Source of the DNA: Marthasterias glacialis
Lineage: Eukaryota; Echinodermata; Asteroidea; Forcipulatida; Asteriidae
Assembly (NCBI GenBank): GCA_911728455.2
Contig: OU452226.1
Coordinates: forward strand, 15,951,938-16,015,937
Direction: 5' to 3'
DNA: 64,000 bases
Part shown: positions 35,040 through 47,738 of the stretch, in pieces
How the letters are laid out: each line of letters begins with the position of its first letter
Numbering within the stretch: position 1 is the stretch's first letter
Program-made: the position numbers and the translations under genes
The notes under the pieces: model-generated
Told to the model about the DNA's origin: nothing
What the model saw: only the letters and a program-made list of their open reading frames with translations
Databases searched by the model: none

Positions 35040-35250
35040 CTGATGTGTTTAAGCCCTGTATACTAATTTAGAAGTCCTGTGGAAAAAAATCCACAGGCAT
35101 TTATTACTTGGGTGGGATTCAAACTGGCCTCTAGCTACCGGGCAAGCTCGGTGGTCTAGTGGTAAGACATCTGCTCTAGAATGGCAAAGGTTGCGGGTTC
35201 GAATCCCACCTGAGTGGACTTTTTTCCATGGGATTTGAGAAAGCACTGAT
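35040..35250 (+). mobile_element. tRNA-derived SINE, second family, copy 4 with inverted partner
   Basis: A plus head at 35140-35217 ('gggttcgaatcccacc') is preceded at 35045-35135 by an inverted piece of the same family ('gggtgggattcaaactgg' is its B-box region in reverse). The arrangement is the same head-to-head form as at 32.4 kb. Confidence 0.75.
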
Positions 35251-35257
35251 TATTCCG

Positions 35258-35373
35258 TTGGTTAAGTGATGTCGTTTTGGAGCCGGAAGTACAGTGTAAT
35301 GAATGTTAATGTACATGGATGTATACCATTCGTTTACATTGCACTTCCAACTCAAAACGTCATCACTTTACCA
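35258..35373. repeat. Imperfect foldback element, about 48-bp arms
   Basis: 'gttggttaagtgatgtcgtt' at the left and 'aacgtcatcactttaccaac' at the right are inverted repeats. Pairing continues inward through the 'ggaagtacagtgtaa' / 'ttacattgcacttcc' segments to a loop of about 20 bp. Confidence 0.8.
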
Positions 35374-35863
35374 ACAGGATACAGTGGCGGGGGGTGGGGG
35401 GGGGAGGGGTGGATGGTAACTCTTTGCCAATAGAGGGCTCCATTTCTTAAACTGCTTTGTTAAAAGATTCATATAAAGATGAGTTGTCAATATTGCCACT
35501 TAGCACTTAAGATACACATCCAAAGATCGATTCTAGCTCTTTTTAAAATTAAACTCAGCATTAACATTATCCGCCTCTTGTATTCCTGTACTTGGCATTT
35601 GATAATGGACTCCAATATTTACTTTCTGTGTTTTGTTCTGCAGAATTAATTTGGAAAGGCAACAAAAGACTTGAACTCAATGATCTAATAAACTGTTGTT
35701 TTCTCTGCCTGTGCAATCTGTGCTCAATTTTATGGCACTCCTTACCGACCATCGAATCACAAACTGTGGTAATAACAATAATAATACTTGGTTTGTAGAG
35801 CACATATCCTAGTAGCTGGATAGAGGAGCTATACAACGTTATTAGTGTACTGGCGTACATTGG
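35374..35863. other. Unannotated stretch with a G-run
   Basis: A G-rich run (about 35389-35410) is followed by AT-rich DNA. Short frames on both strands show no domain. Confidence 0.35.
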
Positions 35864-36247
35864 GGCGTATCGTGGCCGAGCAGTCAAGCGCACTGGGCTC
35901 TTCAGAGTGTGGGTTCGAGCCCCGGTCTTGACACTTGTGTCCTCAAGTAAGACACTTAACCATTATTGCTTCGTCCTCAGATGGGACGTTAAGCCGTAGA
36001 TCCACTGCATTGTGTAATGCATAAAAGAACGTACGTAAAAGAATACAGTGACACTTATCGCTAAGAGAAGGGGTTTGCCCAGGTGTTTCCGGCAGTGGCT
36101 GCTGAATGCACCGCAGCACCTTGTAAACCCTTATAAGGTGCTACATAAATGGGTCTCCGAATTCAAAAACTTCAAAACCTGTCTTAAAAAATTATAATAA
36201 TAAGTCTAATTGTTGGCTGTATAAGACTCTGGTATTGTTATTATTAT
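35864..36247 (+). mobile_element. tRNA(Leu)-derived SINE, copy 3
   Basis: The head 'cgtggccgagcagtcaagcg' and B box 'gggttcgagccccgg' are followed by the body shared with 14869-15272 and a short (ATT)-type tail. Confidence 0.85.
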
Positions 36248-36505
36248 CCCTGTTCATCAGGCATATGCCTGAAACTTTTCTAACTCCCAGGGGATCATAC
36301 AACCTCAAGCTGCTTAAATTAGCACTGCGGGGTTAATCCAATACACTACTATCACAGCCCTCTCAGGTTTCCACCAGGGCTATGGTTGAGTGCCTTGCTC
36401 AAAGATTCAGGTGTCATGACCGGGATTCGAACTCTCACCCCGATGACGCGGCCATCAGAACTCGGCCATCTGATGCACTAGACTTCATGGCCACAACGTG
36501 CCGAT
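36248..36505 (-). mobile_element. tRNA-derived SINE, Leu/Ser-like, minus strand
   Basis: The minus-strand head near 36496-36414 ('gatggccgagttctgatggc', B box 'gagttcgaatcccgg') is followed by 'tcatgacacctgaatctttg' and a body extending to the end of the plus-strand SINE. It is the same family as the fragment at 4005-4157. Confidence 0.65.
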
Positions 36506-36919
36506 AAGCTGTGCCCCAAAATTTGGCTCAATCCTTCAATAGCCCTCAGTTGTACAAGGCAGCTATACTTCGTCCATCATTATATTGTTTTAAAAACAAC
36601 ATGTGTGACACTATTTTGTGATTTTCTGTAGTACTGTTGGATTGAGGAAAGTGGAGGCCTTATGCAAATCATATGAAAATGACAAAAGATTTTGTGTAAT
36701 TGTAATATAACAGAATGTTTTTGTTGACAGTATAACATGTTTAAGGTTGATCTTCTTCAGTAGTGTATTCTTGATGAATTTTGAGTCAACCTTTAGAGAA
36801 TGTGAGTCTTGTTGAAGATTGGAAATGTTGAGGCGTCTGCATTCAACTTGCCGTGATTGAGGGGGTCATTTTTTGTAAACAAGTCATTGGTAACATCACA
36901 TGTTCATTACTTGCCAACC
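36506..36919. other. Unannotated stretch before the minisatellite
   Basis: AT-rich, no gene recognised. Confidence 0.35.
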
Positions 36920-39900
36920 TGCCCACTTAGAAAATGTCCTTAAAAATACCTGATATTGTTGGCCAGCAAATTTCATATCAACAGCACCCTGCCCCTTCAG
37001 CACTCAGTAGCACCCATCAGCACCAACCCCCACCCCATTCCACCACTAACCCCTTCACTCAGTAAATATCAGCAGCATCCATCAGCACCAACAGCACCAA
37101 CCCCCACCCAATTCCATCACCATCCCTCCACTCAGTAAATATCAGCAGAACTCATCAGCCCTCCACTAAGTAAATAGCAGCAGCATCCAACACCAACCCC
37201 CACCCCATTCCATCACCATCCCTCCACTCAGTAAACATCAGCACCATCCTTCAGCACTAACCCCCACCCAATTACATCACCATCCCTCCACTCAACAAAT
37301 GTCAGCAGCATCCATCAGCACCAACCCCATCCCATTCAATCACCATTCCTCCACTCAACAAATATCAGCAGCACCCATCAGTACCAACCCCCACCCCATT
37401 CCATCACCATCCCTCCACTCAGCAAATAGCAGATCAACACCAACCCCCACCCCATTCCATCACCGTCCCTCCACTCAGTAAATATCAGCAGCAGCCATCA
37501 GCACTAACCCCACCCCATTCCATCACCATCCCTCCACTCAATAAATACCAGTAACATCCATCAGCACCAACCCCCACCCCATTCCATCACCACCCCTCCA
37601 CTCAGTAAACATCAGCACCATCCTTCAGCACTAACCCCCACCCAATTACATCACCATCCCTCCACTCAACAAATGTCAGCAGCATCCATCAGCACCAACC
37701 CCATCCCATTCAATCACCATTCCTCCACTCAACAAATATCAGCAGCACCCATCAGTACCAACCCCCACCCCATTCCATCACCATCCCTCCACTCAGCAAA
37801 TAGCAGATCAACACCAACCCCCACCCCATTCCATCACCGTCCCTCCACTCAGTAAATATCAGCAGCAGCCATCAGCACTAACCCCACCCCATTCCATCAC
37901 CATCCCTCCACTCAATAAATACCAGTAACATCCATCAGCACCAACCCCCACCCCATTCCATCACCATCCCTCCACTCAGTAAACATCAGCACCATCCTTC
38001 AGCACTAACACCCACCCAATTACATCACCATCCCTCCACTCAACAAACATCAACAGCACCCAGCACATGCCCACTTAGAAAATGTCCTTACAAATACCTG
38101 ATATTGTTGGCTAGCAAATTTCATATCAACAGCACCCTGCCCCTTCAGCACTCAGTAGCATCCATCAGCACCAACCCCCACCCCATTCCACCACTAACCC
38201 CTTCACTCAGTAAATATCAGCAGCATCCATCAGCACCAACAGCACCAACCCCCACCCCATTCCATCACCATCCCTCCACTCAGTAAACATCAGCACCATC
38301 CTTCAGCACTAACCCCCACCCAATTACATCACCATCCCTCCACTCAACAAATATCAACAGCACCCAGCACATGCCCACTTAGAAAATGTCCTTAAAAATA
38401 CCTGATATTGTTGGCTAGCAAATTTCATATCAACAGCACCCTGCCCCTTCAGCACTCAGTAGCATCCATCAGCACCAACCCCCACTCAATTCCATCACCA
38501 TCCCTCCACTCAGCAAATAGCAGCAGCACCCAGCAACACCAACCCCCACCCCATTCCATCACCATCCCTCCACTCAACAAATGTCAGCAGCATCCATCAG
38601 CACCAACCCCATCCCATTCAATCACCATTCTTCCACTCAACAAATATCAGCAGCACCCATCAGTACCAACCCCCACCCCATTCCATCACCATCCCTCCAC
38701 TCAGCAAATAGCAGCAGCATCCATCAACACCAACCCCCACCCCATTCCATCACCGTCCCTCCACTCAGTAAATATCAGCAGCAGCCATCAGCACTAACCC
38801 CACCTCATTCCATCACCATCCCTCCACTCAATAAATACCAGTAACATCCATCAGCACCAACCCCCACCCCATTACATCACCATCCCTCCACTCAGTAAAC
38901 ATCAGCACCATCCTTCAGCACTAACCCCCACCCAATTACATCACCATCCCTCCACTCAACAAATATCAACAGCACCCAGCACATGCCCACATAGAAAATG
39001 TCCTTAAAAATACCTGATATTGTTGGCCAGCAAATTTCATATCAACAGCACCCTGCCCCTTCAGCACTCAGTAGCACCCATCAGCACCAACCCCCACCCC
39101 ATTCCACCACTAACCCCTTCACTCAGTAAATATCAGCAGCATCCATCAGCACCAACAGCACCAACCCCCACCCAATTCCATCACCATCCCTCCACTCAGT
39201 AAATATCAGCAGAACTCATCAGCCCTCCACTAAGTAAATAGCAGCAGCATCCAACACCAACCCCCACCCCATTCCATCACCATCCCTCCACTCAGTAAAC
39301 ATCAGCACCATCCTTCAGCACTAACCCCCACCCAATTACATCACCATCCCTCCACTCAACAAATGTCAGCAGCATCCATCAGCACCAACCCCATCCCATT
39401 CAATCACCATTCCTCCACTCAACAAATATCAGCAGCACCCATCAGTACCAACCCCCACCCCATTCCATCACCATCCCTCCACTCAGCAAATAGCAGATCA
39501 ACACCAACCCCCACCCCATTCCATCACCGTCCCTCCACTCAGTAAATATCAGCAGCAGCCATCAGCACTAACCCCACCCCATTCCATCACCATCCCTCCA
39601 CTCAATAAATACCAGTAACATCCATCAGCACCAACCCCCACCCCATTCCATCACCACCCCTCCACTCAGTAAACATCAGCACCATCCTTCAGCACTAACC
39701 CCCACCCAATTACATCACCATCCCTCCACTCAACAAATGTCAGCAGCATCCATCAGCACCAACCCCATCCCATTCAATCACCATTCCTCCACTCAACAAA
39801 TATCAGCAGCACCCATCAGTACCAACCCCCACCCCATTCCATCACCATCCCTCCACTCAGCAAATAGCAGATCAACACCAACCCCCACCCCATTCCATCA

Positions 39901-42900
39901 CCGTCCCTCCACTCAGTAAATATCAGCAGCAGCCATCAGCACTAACCCCACCCCATTCCATCACCATCCCTCCACTCAATAAATACCAGTAACATCCATC
40001 AGCACCAACCCCCACCCCATTCCATCACCATCCCTCCACTCAGTAAACATCAGCACCATCCTTCAGCACTAACACCCACCCAATTACATCACCATCCCTC
40101 CACTCAACAAATATCAACAGCACCCAGCACATGCCCACTTAGAAAATGTCCTTACAAATACCTGATATTGTTGGCTAGCAAATTTCATATCAACAGCACC
40201 CTGCCCCTTCAGCACTCAGTAGCATCCATCAGCACCAACCCCCACCCCATTCCACCACTAACCCCTTCACTCAGTAAATATCAGCAGCATCCATCAGCAC
40301 CAACAGCACCAACCCCCACCCCATTCCATCACCATCCCTCCACTCAGTAAACATCAGCACCATCCTTCAGCACTAACCCCCACCCAATTACATCACCATC
40401 CCTCCACTCAACAAATATCAACAGCACCCAGCACATGCCCACTTAGAAAATGTCCTTAAAAATACCTGATATTGTTGGCTAGCAAATTTCATATCAACAG
40501 CACCCTGCCCCTTCAGCACTCAGTAGCATCCATCAGCACCAACCCCCACTCAATTCCATCACCATCCCTCCACTCAGCAAATAGCAGCAGCACCCAGCAA
40601 CACCAACCCCCACCCCATTCCATCACCATCCCTCCACTCAACAAATGTCAGCAGCATCCATCAGCACCAACCCCATCCCATTCAATCACCATTCCTCCAC
40701 TCAACAAATATCAGCAGCACCCATCAGTACCAACCCCCACCCCATTCCATCACCATCCCTCCACTCAGCAAATAGCAGCAGCATCCATCAACACCAACCC
40801 CCACCCCATTCCATCACCGTCCCTCCACTCAGTAAATATCAGCAGCAGCCATCAGCACTAACCCCACCTCATTCCATCACCATCCCTCCACTCAATAAAT
40901 ACCAGTAACATCCATCAGCACCAACCCCCACCCCATTACATCACCATCCCTCCACTCAGTAAACATCAGCACCATCCTTCAGCACTAACCCCCACCCAAT
41001 TACATCACCATCCCTCCACTCAACAAATATCAACAGCACCCATCAGCACCAACCCCCACCCCATTCCATCACCATCTCTCCACTCAACAATATCAACAGC
41101 ATCCATCAGCACCAACCCCCACTCAATTCCATCACCATACCTCCACTCAGCAAATAGCAGCAGCACCCAGCAACACCTACCCCCACCCCATTCCATCACC
41201 ATCCCTCCACTCAACAAATGTCAGCAGCATCCATCAGCACCAACCCCATCCCATTCAATCACCATTCCTCCACTCAACAAATATCAGCAGCATCCTTCAG
41301 CACTAACCCCCACCCAATTACATCACCATCCCTCCACTCAGCAAATATCAACAGCACCCAGCACATGCCCACTTAGAAAATGTCCTTACAAATGCCTGAT
41401 ATTGTTGGCTAGCAAATTTCATATCAACAGCACCCTGCCCCTTCAGCACTCAGTAGCATCCATCAGCACCAACCCCCACCCCATTCCACCACTAACCCCT
41501 TCACTCAGTAAATATCAGCAGCATCCATCAGCACCAACAGCACCAACCCCCACCCAATTCCATCACCATCCCTCCACTCAGTAAACATCAGCACCATCCT
41601 TCAGCACTAACCCCCACCCAATTACATCACCATCCCTCCACTCAACAAATATCAACAGCACCCAGCACCTGCCCACTTAGAAAATGTCCTTACAAATACC
41701 TGATATTGTTGGCTAGCAAATTTCATATCAACAGCACCCTGCCCCTTCAGCACTCAGTAGCATCCATCAGCACCAACCCCCACCCCATTCCACCACTAAC
41801 CCCTTCACTCAGTAAATATCAGCAGCATCCATCAGCACCAACAGCACCAACCCCCACCCAATTCCATTACCATCCCTCCACTCAGTAAACATCAGCACCA
41901 TCCTTCAGCACTAACCCCCACCCAATTACATCACCATCCCTCCACTCAACAAATATCAACAGCACCCAGCACATGCCCACTTAGAAAATGTCCTTAAAAA
42001 TACCTGATATTGTTGGCTAGCAAATTTCATATCAACAGCACCCTGCCCCTTCAGCACTCAGTAGCATCCATCAGCACCAACCCCCACCCCATTCCACCAC
42101 TAACCCCTTCACTCAGTAAATATCAGCAGCATCCATCAGCACCAACAGCACCAACCCCCACCCAATTCCATCACCATCCCTCCACTCAGTAAACATCAGC
42201 ACCATCCTTCAGCACTAACCCCCACCCAATTACATCACCATCCCTCCACTCAACAAATATCAACAGCACCCAGCACCTGCCCACTTAGAAAATGTCCTTA
42301 CAAATACCTGATATTGTTGGCTAGCAAATTTCATATCAACAGCACCCTGCCCCTCCAGCACTCAGTAGCATCCATCAGCACCAACCCCCACCCCATTCCA
42401 CCACTAACCCCTTCACTCAGTAAATATCAGCAGCATCCATCAGCACCAACAGCACCAACCCCCACCCCATTCCATCACCATCCCTCCACTCAGTAAACAT
42501 CAGCACCATCCTTCAGCACTAACCCCCACCCAATTACATCACCATCCCTCCACTCAACAAATATCAACAGCACCCAGCACCTGCCCACTTAGAAAATGTC
42601 CTTACAAATACCTGATATTGTTGGCTAGCAAATTTCATATCAACAGCACCCTGCCCCTCCAGCACTCAGTAGCATCCATCAGCACCAACCCCCACCCCAT
42701 TCCACCACTAACCCCTTCACTCAGTAAATATCAGCAGCATCCATCAGCACCAACAGCACCAACCCCCACTCAATTCCATCACCATCCCTCCACTCAGCAA
42801 ATAGCAGCAGCACCCAGCAACACCTACCCCCACCCCATTCCATCACCATCCCTCCACTCAACAAATGTCAGCAGCATCCATCAGCACCAACCCCATCCCA

Positions 42901-43550
42901 TTCAATCACCATTCCTCCACTCAACAAATATCAGCAGCACCCATCAGTACCAACCCCCACCCCATTCCATCACCATCCCTCCACTCAGCAAATAGCAGAT
43001 CAACACCAACCCCCACCCCATTCCATCACCGTCCCTCCACTCAGTAAATATCAGCAGCAGCCATCAGCACTAACCCCACCCCATTCCATCACCATCCCTC
43101 CACTCAATAAATACCAGTAGCATCCATCAGCACCAACCCCCACCCCATTACATCACCATCCCTCCACTCAGTAAACATCAGCACCATCCTTCAGCACTAA
43201 CCCCCACCCAATTACATCACCATCCCTCCACTCAACAATTATCAACAGCACCCAGCACATGCCCACTTAGAAAATGTCCTTAAAAATACCTGATATTGTT
43301 GGCTAGCAAATTTCATATCAACAGCACCCTGCCCCTTCAGCACTCAGTAGCATCCATCAGCACCAACCCCCACCCCATTCCATCACCATCCCTCCACCAT
43401 CCCTCCACTCAGTAAATATCAGCAGCACCCATCATCACTAAACCCCACCCCATTCCAGCACCATCCCTCCACTCAGTAAATATCAGCGGCAGCAACCCCC
43501 ACCCCATTCCATCACCGGCCCTCCAGCAACTATATCAGCATAACCCCCTC
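36920..43550. repeat. 64-bp C-rich minisatellite with nested higher-order repeats
   Basis: About 100 units of roughly 64 bp, each with 'ccatcaccatccctccactc' and 'atcagcaccaacccccaccc'. The plus strand is almost free of G. Larger units are built on it: a 304-bp unit starting 'tgcccacttagaaaatgtcc' repeats at 41402, 41706, 42010, 42314 and 42618 (reference point 'ttggctagcaaatttcatat'), a 374-bp repeat (37299/37673 and 39363/39737), and a 2,064-bp tandem duplication. Proline/histidine/serine-rich frames up to 129 codons occur but shift between units and are not considered genes. Confidence 0.97.
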
Positions 43551-44041
43551 CTCCCAATTCCTGTCCACCGGGAGACCCCAGCCTCATCCCAAACCTCTCA
43601 CCTTGCAAAATTTAATTACATTAAAATTAGTTGATTGTCACATGAGTTGCCTCTGAGGAAACACTTGCATTGTTCTAAACTATGTTCTGGTTCCATAAAT
43701 CACTTGTATAAGATTTTCAGAAGTCACAACATCGGATTGTTGACCATGTTCTTTGGACTTTCCCTGAGCCTCTGTCCAGTCATTTTCATAAAATACAGTA
43801 ACAATTACCAGTTTCATATCAGAAAAAGGGTGACATTTTCCCTTCCAGTTCCCTTTGAGAACATTACTTTGAATGCTAAATAAAAATGGCTACATTATGG
43901 GGGGGGGGGGGGGGAAAAAATAATAGTAGTAGTAATCCTAGTTTGAGCATGATTATGTATATGGTTTTTATGATGTAACTACCATTGTAGATATTTGTTT
44001 TTTAATTTCAAAATCCTCATTATGTTCTTCTTTTGTTTAAT
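43551..44041. other. Unannotated stretch with a long G-run
   Basis: A run of about 16 G (43899-43914) is followed by 'aaaaaataatagtagtagta'. No gene was recognised. Confidence 0.4.
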
Positions 44042-44598
44042 CAGATTGGGCTGTCGCAGTTTGGTTGAATGAAGGCGCAATTTTTGTAAACAAGAACGAT
44101 GTCATGGAAACACAAAGGTCGGAAGGCAGGTCAACCCCTTTTGTTTGAGGTATGTGTACAACGTAAAAAAATCCAATTTTTTGTTGACTGACGGAAAAAA
44201 AACCGCATTGAGTTCCTGGTGTCGGTAGGAAGGTCTTTGATGTGCACGTTTGGCCTATAAATTATATAATTTTATTCACTATTTTGACCAAAAATATCCA
44301 CCTTTAATTTTCCTCCCATTATTTCACGTGTGCAACAGCATTCACGTGAATCTTTTTTTCATTCCAGCCTTGGTTTGGTTTTATCAGTTTTAATTTTGAG
44401 AAATACAAGACGGTTGAATGATTCAATAAGCGTACAAATATGTTTTTTACTATATATGCAAGCTGGAAAAACTAGAAAAGACATTAGTTAATGCCCGCTT
44501 GAAATTTAATTGACTTATATAGGAATGCCGAGCTATGACTTCGTCCTTGTTTACAAAAATTGCGCCCTCATTCAGTCAGACTGCGTCAGCAAAAACTG
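44042..44598. mobile_element. Terminal-inverted-repeat element, about 557 bp
   Basis: The left arm (about 44042-44108) and right arm (about 44530-44598) are inverted copies with roughly 80% identity and share the core 'ggcgcaatttttgtaaacaa'. The interior is AT-rich with no transposase, so it is non-autonomous. It lies just upstream of the possible promoter at 44.99 kb. Confidence 0.75.
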
Positions 44599-44599
44599 A

Positions 44600-44986
44600 T
44601 TGATCACAGACTTCCCGGGCTTTCATCCCACGCAGATGCGCTCAACAACAACCGATTAAGTTCTGCCCAATCTGCTTCGTTCCAAGATACAACCAGTTGC
44701 ATATGCATTCAATAACAACCCATTAAATTCTGGCCAATCTGCTGGATTCCCATCAATAGGGCAAGATGCAACCCCGTCCAATCGCAGGGTGCCTTTTGCT
44801 GTTCTTGCTCTAAATAGAACGGGGTTTGTTGTACAATTGGTGTTTTGTGTTAAACGATCTGCAAGGCTGCAACAACAATGAGGAAAACCTGTTAGATTTG
44901 TAATCCTATTATTGCTGGACTTTATTTCTGTTGAAGGCGTGTCTGTCAGGACTGGGTATTGTATCCGTCTTGGATATGAACGCCAC
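44600..44986. other. Possible upstream regulatory region
   Basis: It holds two loosely similar 68-bp segments (about 44642-44705 and 44706-44775), each with 'ccaatctgct', a CCAAT word. A minus-strand open frame of 110 codons (44656-44988) has no recognised domain. Confidence 0.3.
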
Positions 44987-45022
44987 ATAAAAGCTCAATC
45001 TCCTCATTCAGGAGCCATATTC
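44987..45022 (+). promoter_or_regulatory. Possible core promoter (TATA-like plus initiator)
   Basis: ATAAAAG at 44987-44993 is followed at about 30 bp by CCATATT (45015-45021), which fits the initiator consensus. A GC-richer segment ending in a splice donor follows, which is the reason to consider it. Confidence 0.35.
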
Positions 45023-45126
45023 TGTGCCGTGAAGTTGTCTGCCCAGGAGCTCCCGATGCCTTGACGATGTGAACCCGGCCCGGCGTTGTAGTGACTGGGT
45101 CCCCGCACCGTGAACCACCGGACTGT
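45017..45126 (+). other. Possible first exon, non-coding or 5' UTR
   Basis: A GC-rich island in AT-rich DNA ends at the consensus donor 'ctgtggtaagttt' (GT at 45127). Its two ATG codons are followed within two codons by TGA, so it is more likely 5' UTR or non-coding RNA than coding. Confidence 0.35.
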
Positions 45127-45417
45127 GGTAAGTTTTCATCGACTGTTCACTATTTATTCGCGCTGGCTGGCAATTTCTCACATATTCAGTTTATTTATCT
45201 TGATAGACAACCTTGAATGAAATTGTTCAAACGTGCAATTGTACATACTGGTGTGTAATATTCGAGCTAAAAGCATCCGTTTTCAGCAAAGACTGTTGGG
45301 CCTTCTTGCCGTTAGTAGCTTGCAACATTGTCATACTTTCGTGAATTCAGTTATAGTTTTCTGTATTTGCATTGATACTTAATATTTCTTGGTTTTTTTA
45401 TTCCTGCCTCAAAAAGC

Positions 45418-45466
45418 TACTGGAAGGCGGCGTTCGGCCTACCTCATCCCAACAAACAAGAACATG
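45418..45466 (+). CDS. Possible short exon of an unknown gene
   Basis: 49 bp between 'ttcctgcctcaaaaag' and donor 'acatgtaagttccc'. If joined to the exon-like module at 50708 the frame stays open to a stop at 50822-50824. No start codon was found upstream in that frame and no family was recognised. Confidence 0.3.
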
Positions 45467-47359
45467 TAAGTTCCCTTTTTTTTTTACACAGAACAATGAA
45501 ATTTCAAATTGGTTTTATTTTAATTGGATTGTAATTGGTCTGTTTGCTACTTGACTACTTGTCATTCCTTCACAAAATTTCAATACTTTTGTATTAATCC
45601 TTGCGAGCATTTTTTTAATTTAAGTGGATTGCAAGTGGTCTGTTGCTACTTGACTACTTGCCATTCCCTCGCAACATTTCCATTCTAATTGTGTTTCATT
45701 ACAAGCATGGTAAATTCTTGCAAACTTTTTTTTATTTAATTGGATTGCAATTAGTCAGTTGCTACTTGACTACATGTACTTGCCATTCCCTCGCAACATT
45801 TCCATTCCAATTGGTTTCATAAAAAAGCATGATAATTTCTCGCAAACTCTTTTTTATTTAATTGGATTGCAATTAGTCAGTTGCTACTTGACTACATGTA
45901 CTTGCCATTCCCTCGCAACATTTCCATTCTAATTGTGTTCCATTACAAGCATGGTAAATTCTTGCAAGCTTTTTTTTTATTGGACTGCAATTAGTCAGTT
46001 GCTACTTGACTACATGTACTTGCCATTCCCTCGCAACATTTCCATTCTAATTGTGTTTCATTACAAAGCATGGTAAATTCTTGCAAGCTTTTTTTATTTA
46101 ATTGGATTGCAATTAGTCTGTTGCTACTTGACTACATGTACTTGCCATTCCCTCGCAACATTTCCATTCTAATTGTGTTTCATTACAAAGCATGGTAAAT
46201 TCTTGCAAGCTTTTTATTTTTTTTATTGGATTGCAATTAGTCAGTTGCTACTTGACTACATGTACTTGCCATTCCCTCGCAACATTTCCATTCTAATTGG
46301 TTTCATAAAAAAGCATGATAAATTCTTGCAAACTTTTTTTATTTAATTAAATTGCAATTAGTCAGTTGCTACTTGACTACATGTACTTGCCATTCCCTCG
46401 CAACATTTCCATTCTAATTGTGTTCCATTACAAAGCATGGTAAATTCTTGCAAGCTTTTTTTTTTATTGGATTGCAATTAGCTTGTTGCTACTTGACTAC
46501 ATGTACTTGCCATTCCCTCGCAACATTCCATTCTAATTGTGTTTCATTACAAAGCATGGTAAATTCTTGCGACTTTTTTTATTTAATTGGATTGCAATTA
46601 GCCTGTTGCTACTTGACTACATGTACTTGCCATTCCCTCGCAACATTCCATTCTAATTGTGTTTCATTACAAAGCATGGTAAATTCTTGCGACTTTTTTT
46701 ATTTAATTGGATTGCAATTAGCCTGTTGCTACTTGACTACATGTACTTGCCATTCCCTCGCAACATTTCCATTCTAATTGTGTTTCATTACAAAGCATGG
46801 TAAATTCTTGCAAGCTTTTTATTTTTTTTATTGGATTGCAATTAGCCTGTTGCTACTTGAATACATGTACTTGCCATTCCCTCGCAACATTTCCAATTTA
46901 ATTGTGTTCCATTACAAGCATGGTTAATTCCTGCAAGCTTTTTTTTTTTTTTTATTGGATTGCAATTAGCCTGTTGCTACTTGACTACATGTACTTGCCA
47001 TTCCCTCGCAACATTTCCAATCTAATTGTGTTCCATTACAAGCATGGTTAATTCCTGCAAGCTTTTTTTTTTTTTTTATTGGATTGCAATTAGTCTGTTG
47101 CTACTTGACTACATGTACTTGCCATTCCCTCGCAATATTTCCATTCTAATTGTGTTGCATACAAAGCATGGTAAATTCTTGCAAGCTTTCTTTTATTTAA
47201 TTGGATTGCAATTGGCCTGTTGCTACTTGACTACATGTACTTGCCATTCCCTCGCAACATTTCCATTCTAATTGTGTTTCATTACAAAGCATGGTAAATT
47301 CTTGCAAGCTTTTTTTTTTATTGGATTGCAATTAGCCTGTTGCTACTTGACTACTTGCC

Positions 47360-47738
47360 AATCTATCGTAACATTTTAATTCTAATTATGTTTCATTACA
47401 AAGCATAGTAAGTTTTTTTTCCCCTTTTTTAATGTCGCATTCAGCAATTCATTTATAGACTGTTTATTTTCATTTGGATTGTTTTTAATGAAATGATTTA
47501 AACATCTTTGTGACAAAACTTGTTTATTTTTTAGCCTTGTCATTTTATATCCACACCTTCAATACTTTTGTAAAGTCTTGAATACTTTTGTTCACCTACA
47601 ATTTTATACTTATGCTAAATTTTCCCCTTTTTTCAGTTACTCCATTTCATCAACACCATTGACCAAGTCGTCTGTGAGCTTAACGCAAGAAATGAAGTCA
47701 TCCAAGTACCAGGAAGAGATGTTTCATTACAGAGCATG
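47360..47738 (+). other. Exon-like module, copy 1
   Basis: A non-satellite intron-like block (47360-47636, ending 'cccctttttt' then cag) leads into 102 bp (47637-47738) and GTAAAT. The 102 bp can be read in two open frames, including one with FINTIDQVVCELNARNEV. Compared with copy 3 it lacks one T in 'gagctttaacg' and its last 17 bp come from the satellite unit. Confidence 0.6.

Noticed and set aside
36956-43047. Proline/histidine/serine/glutamine-rich proteins up to 129 codons
   Set aside because: The 64-bp unit shifts frame from unit to unit and stops recur; composition follows the G-free strand.
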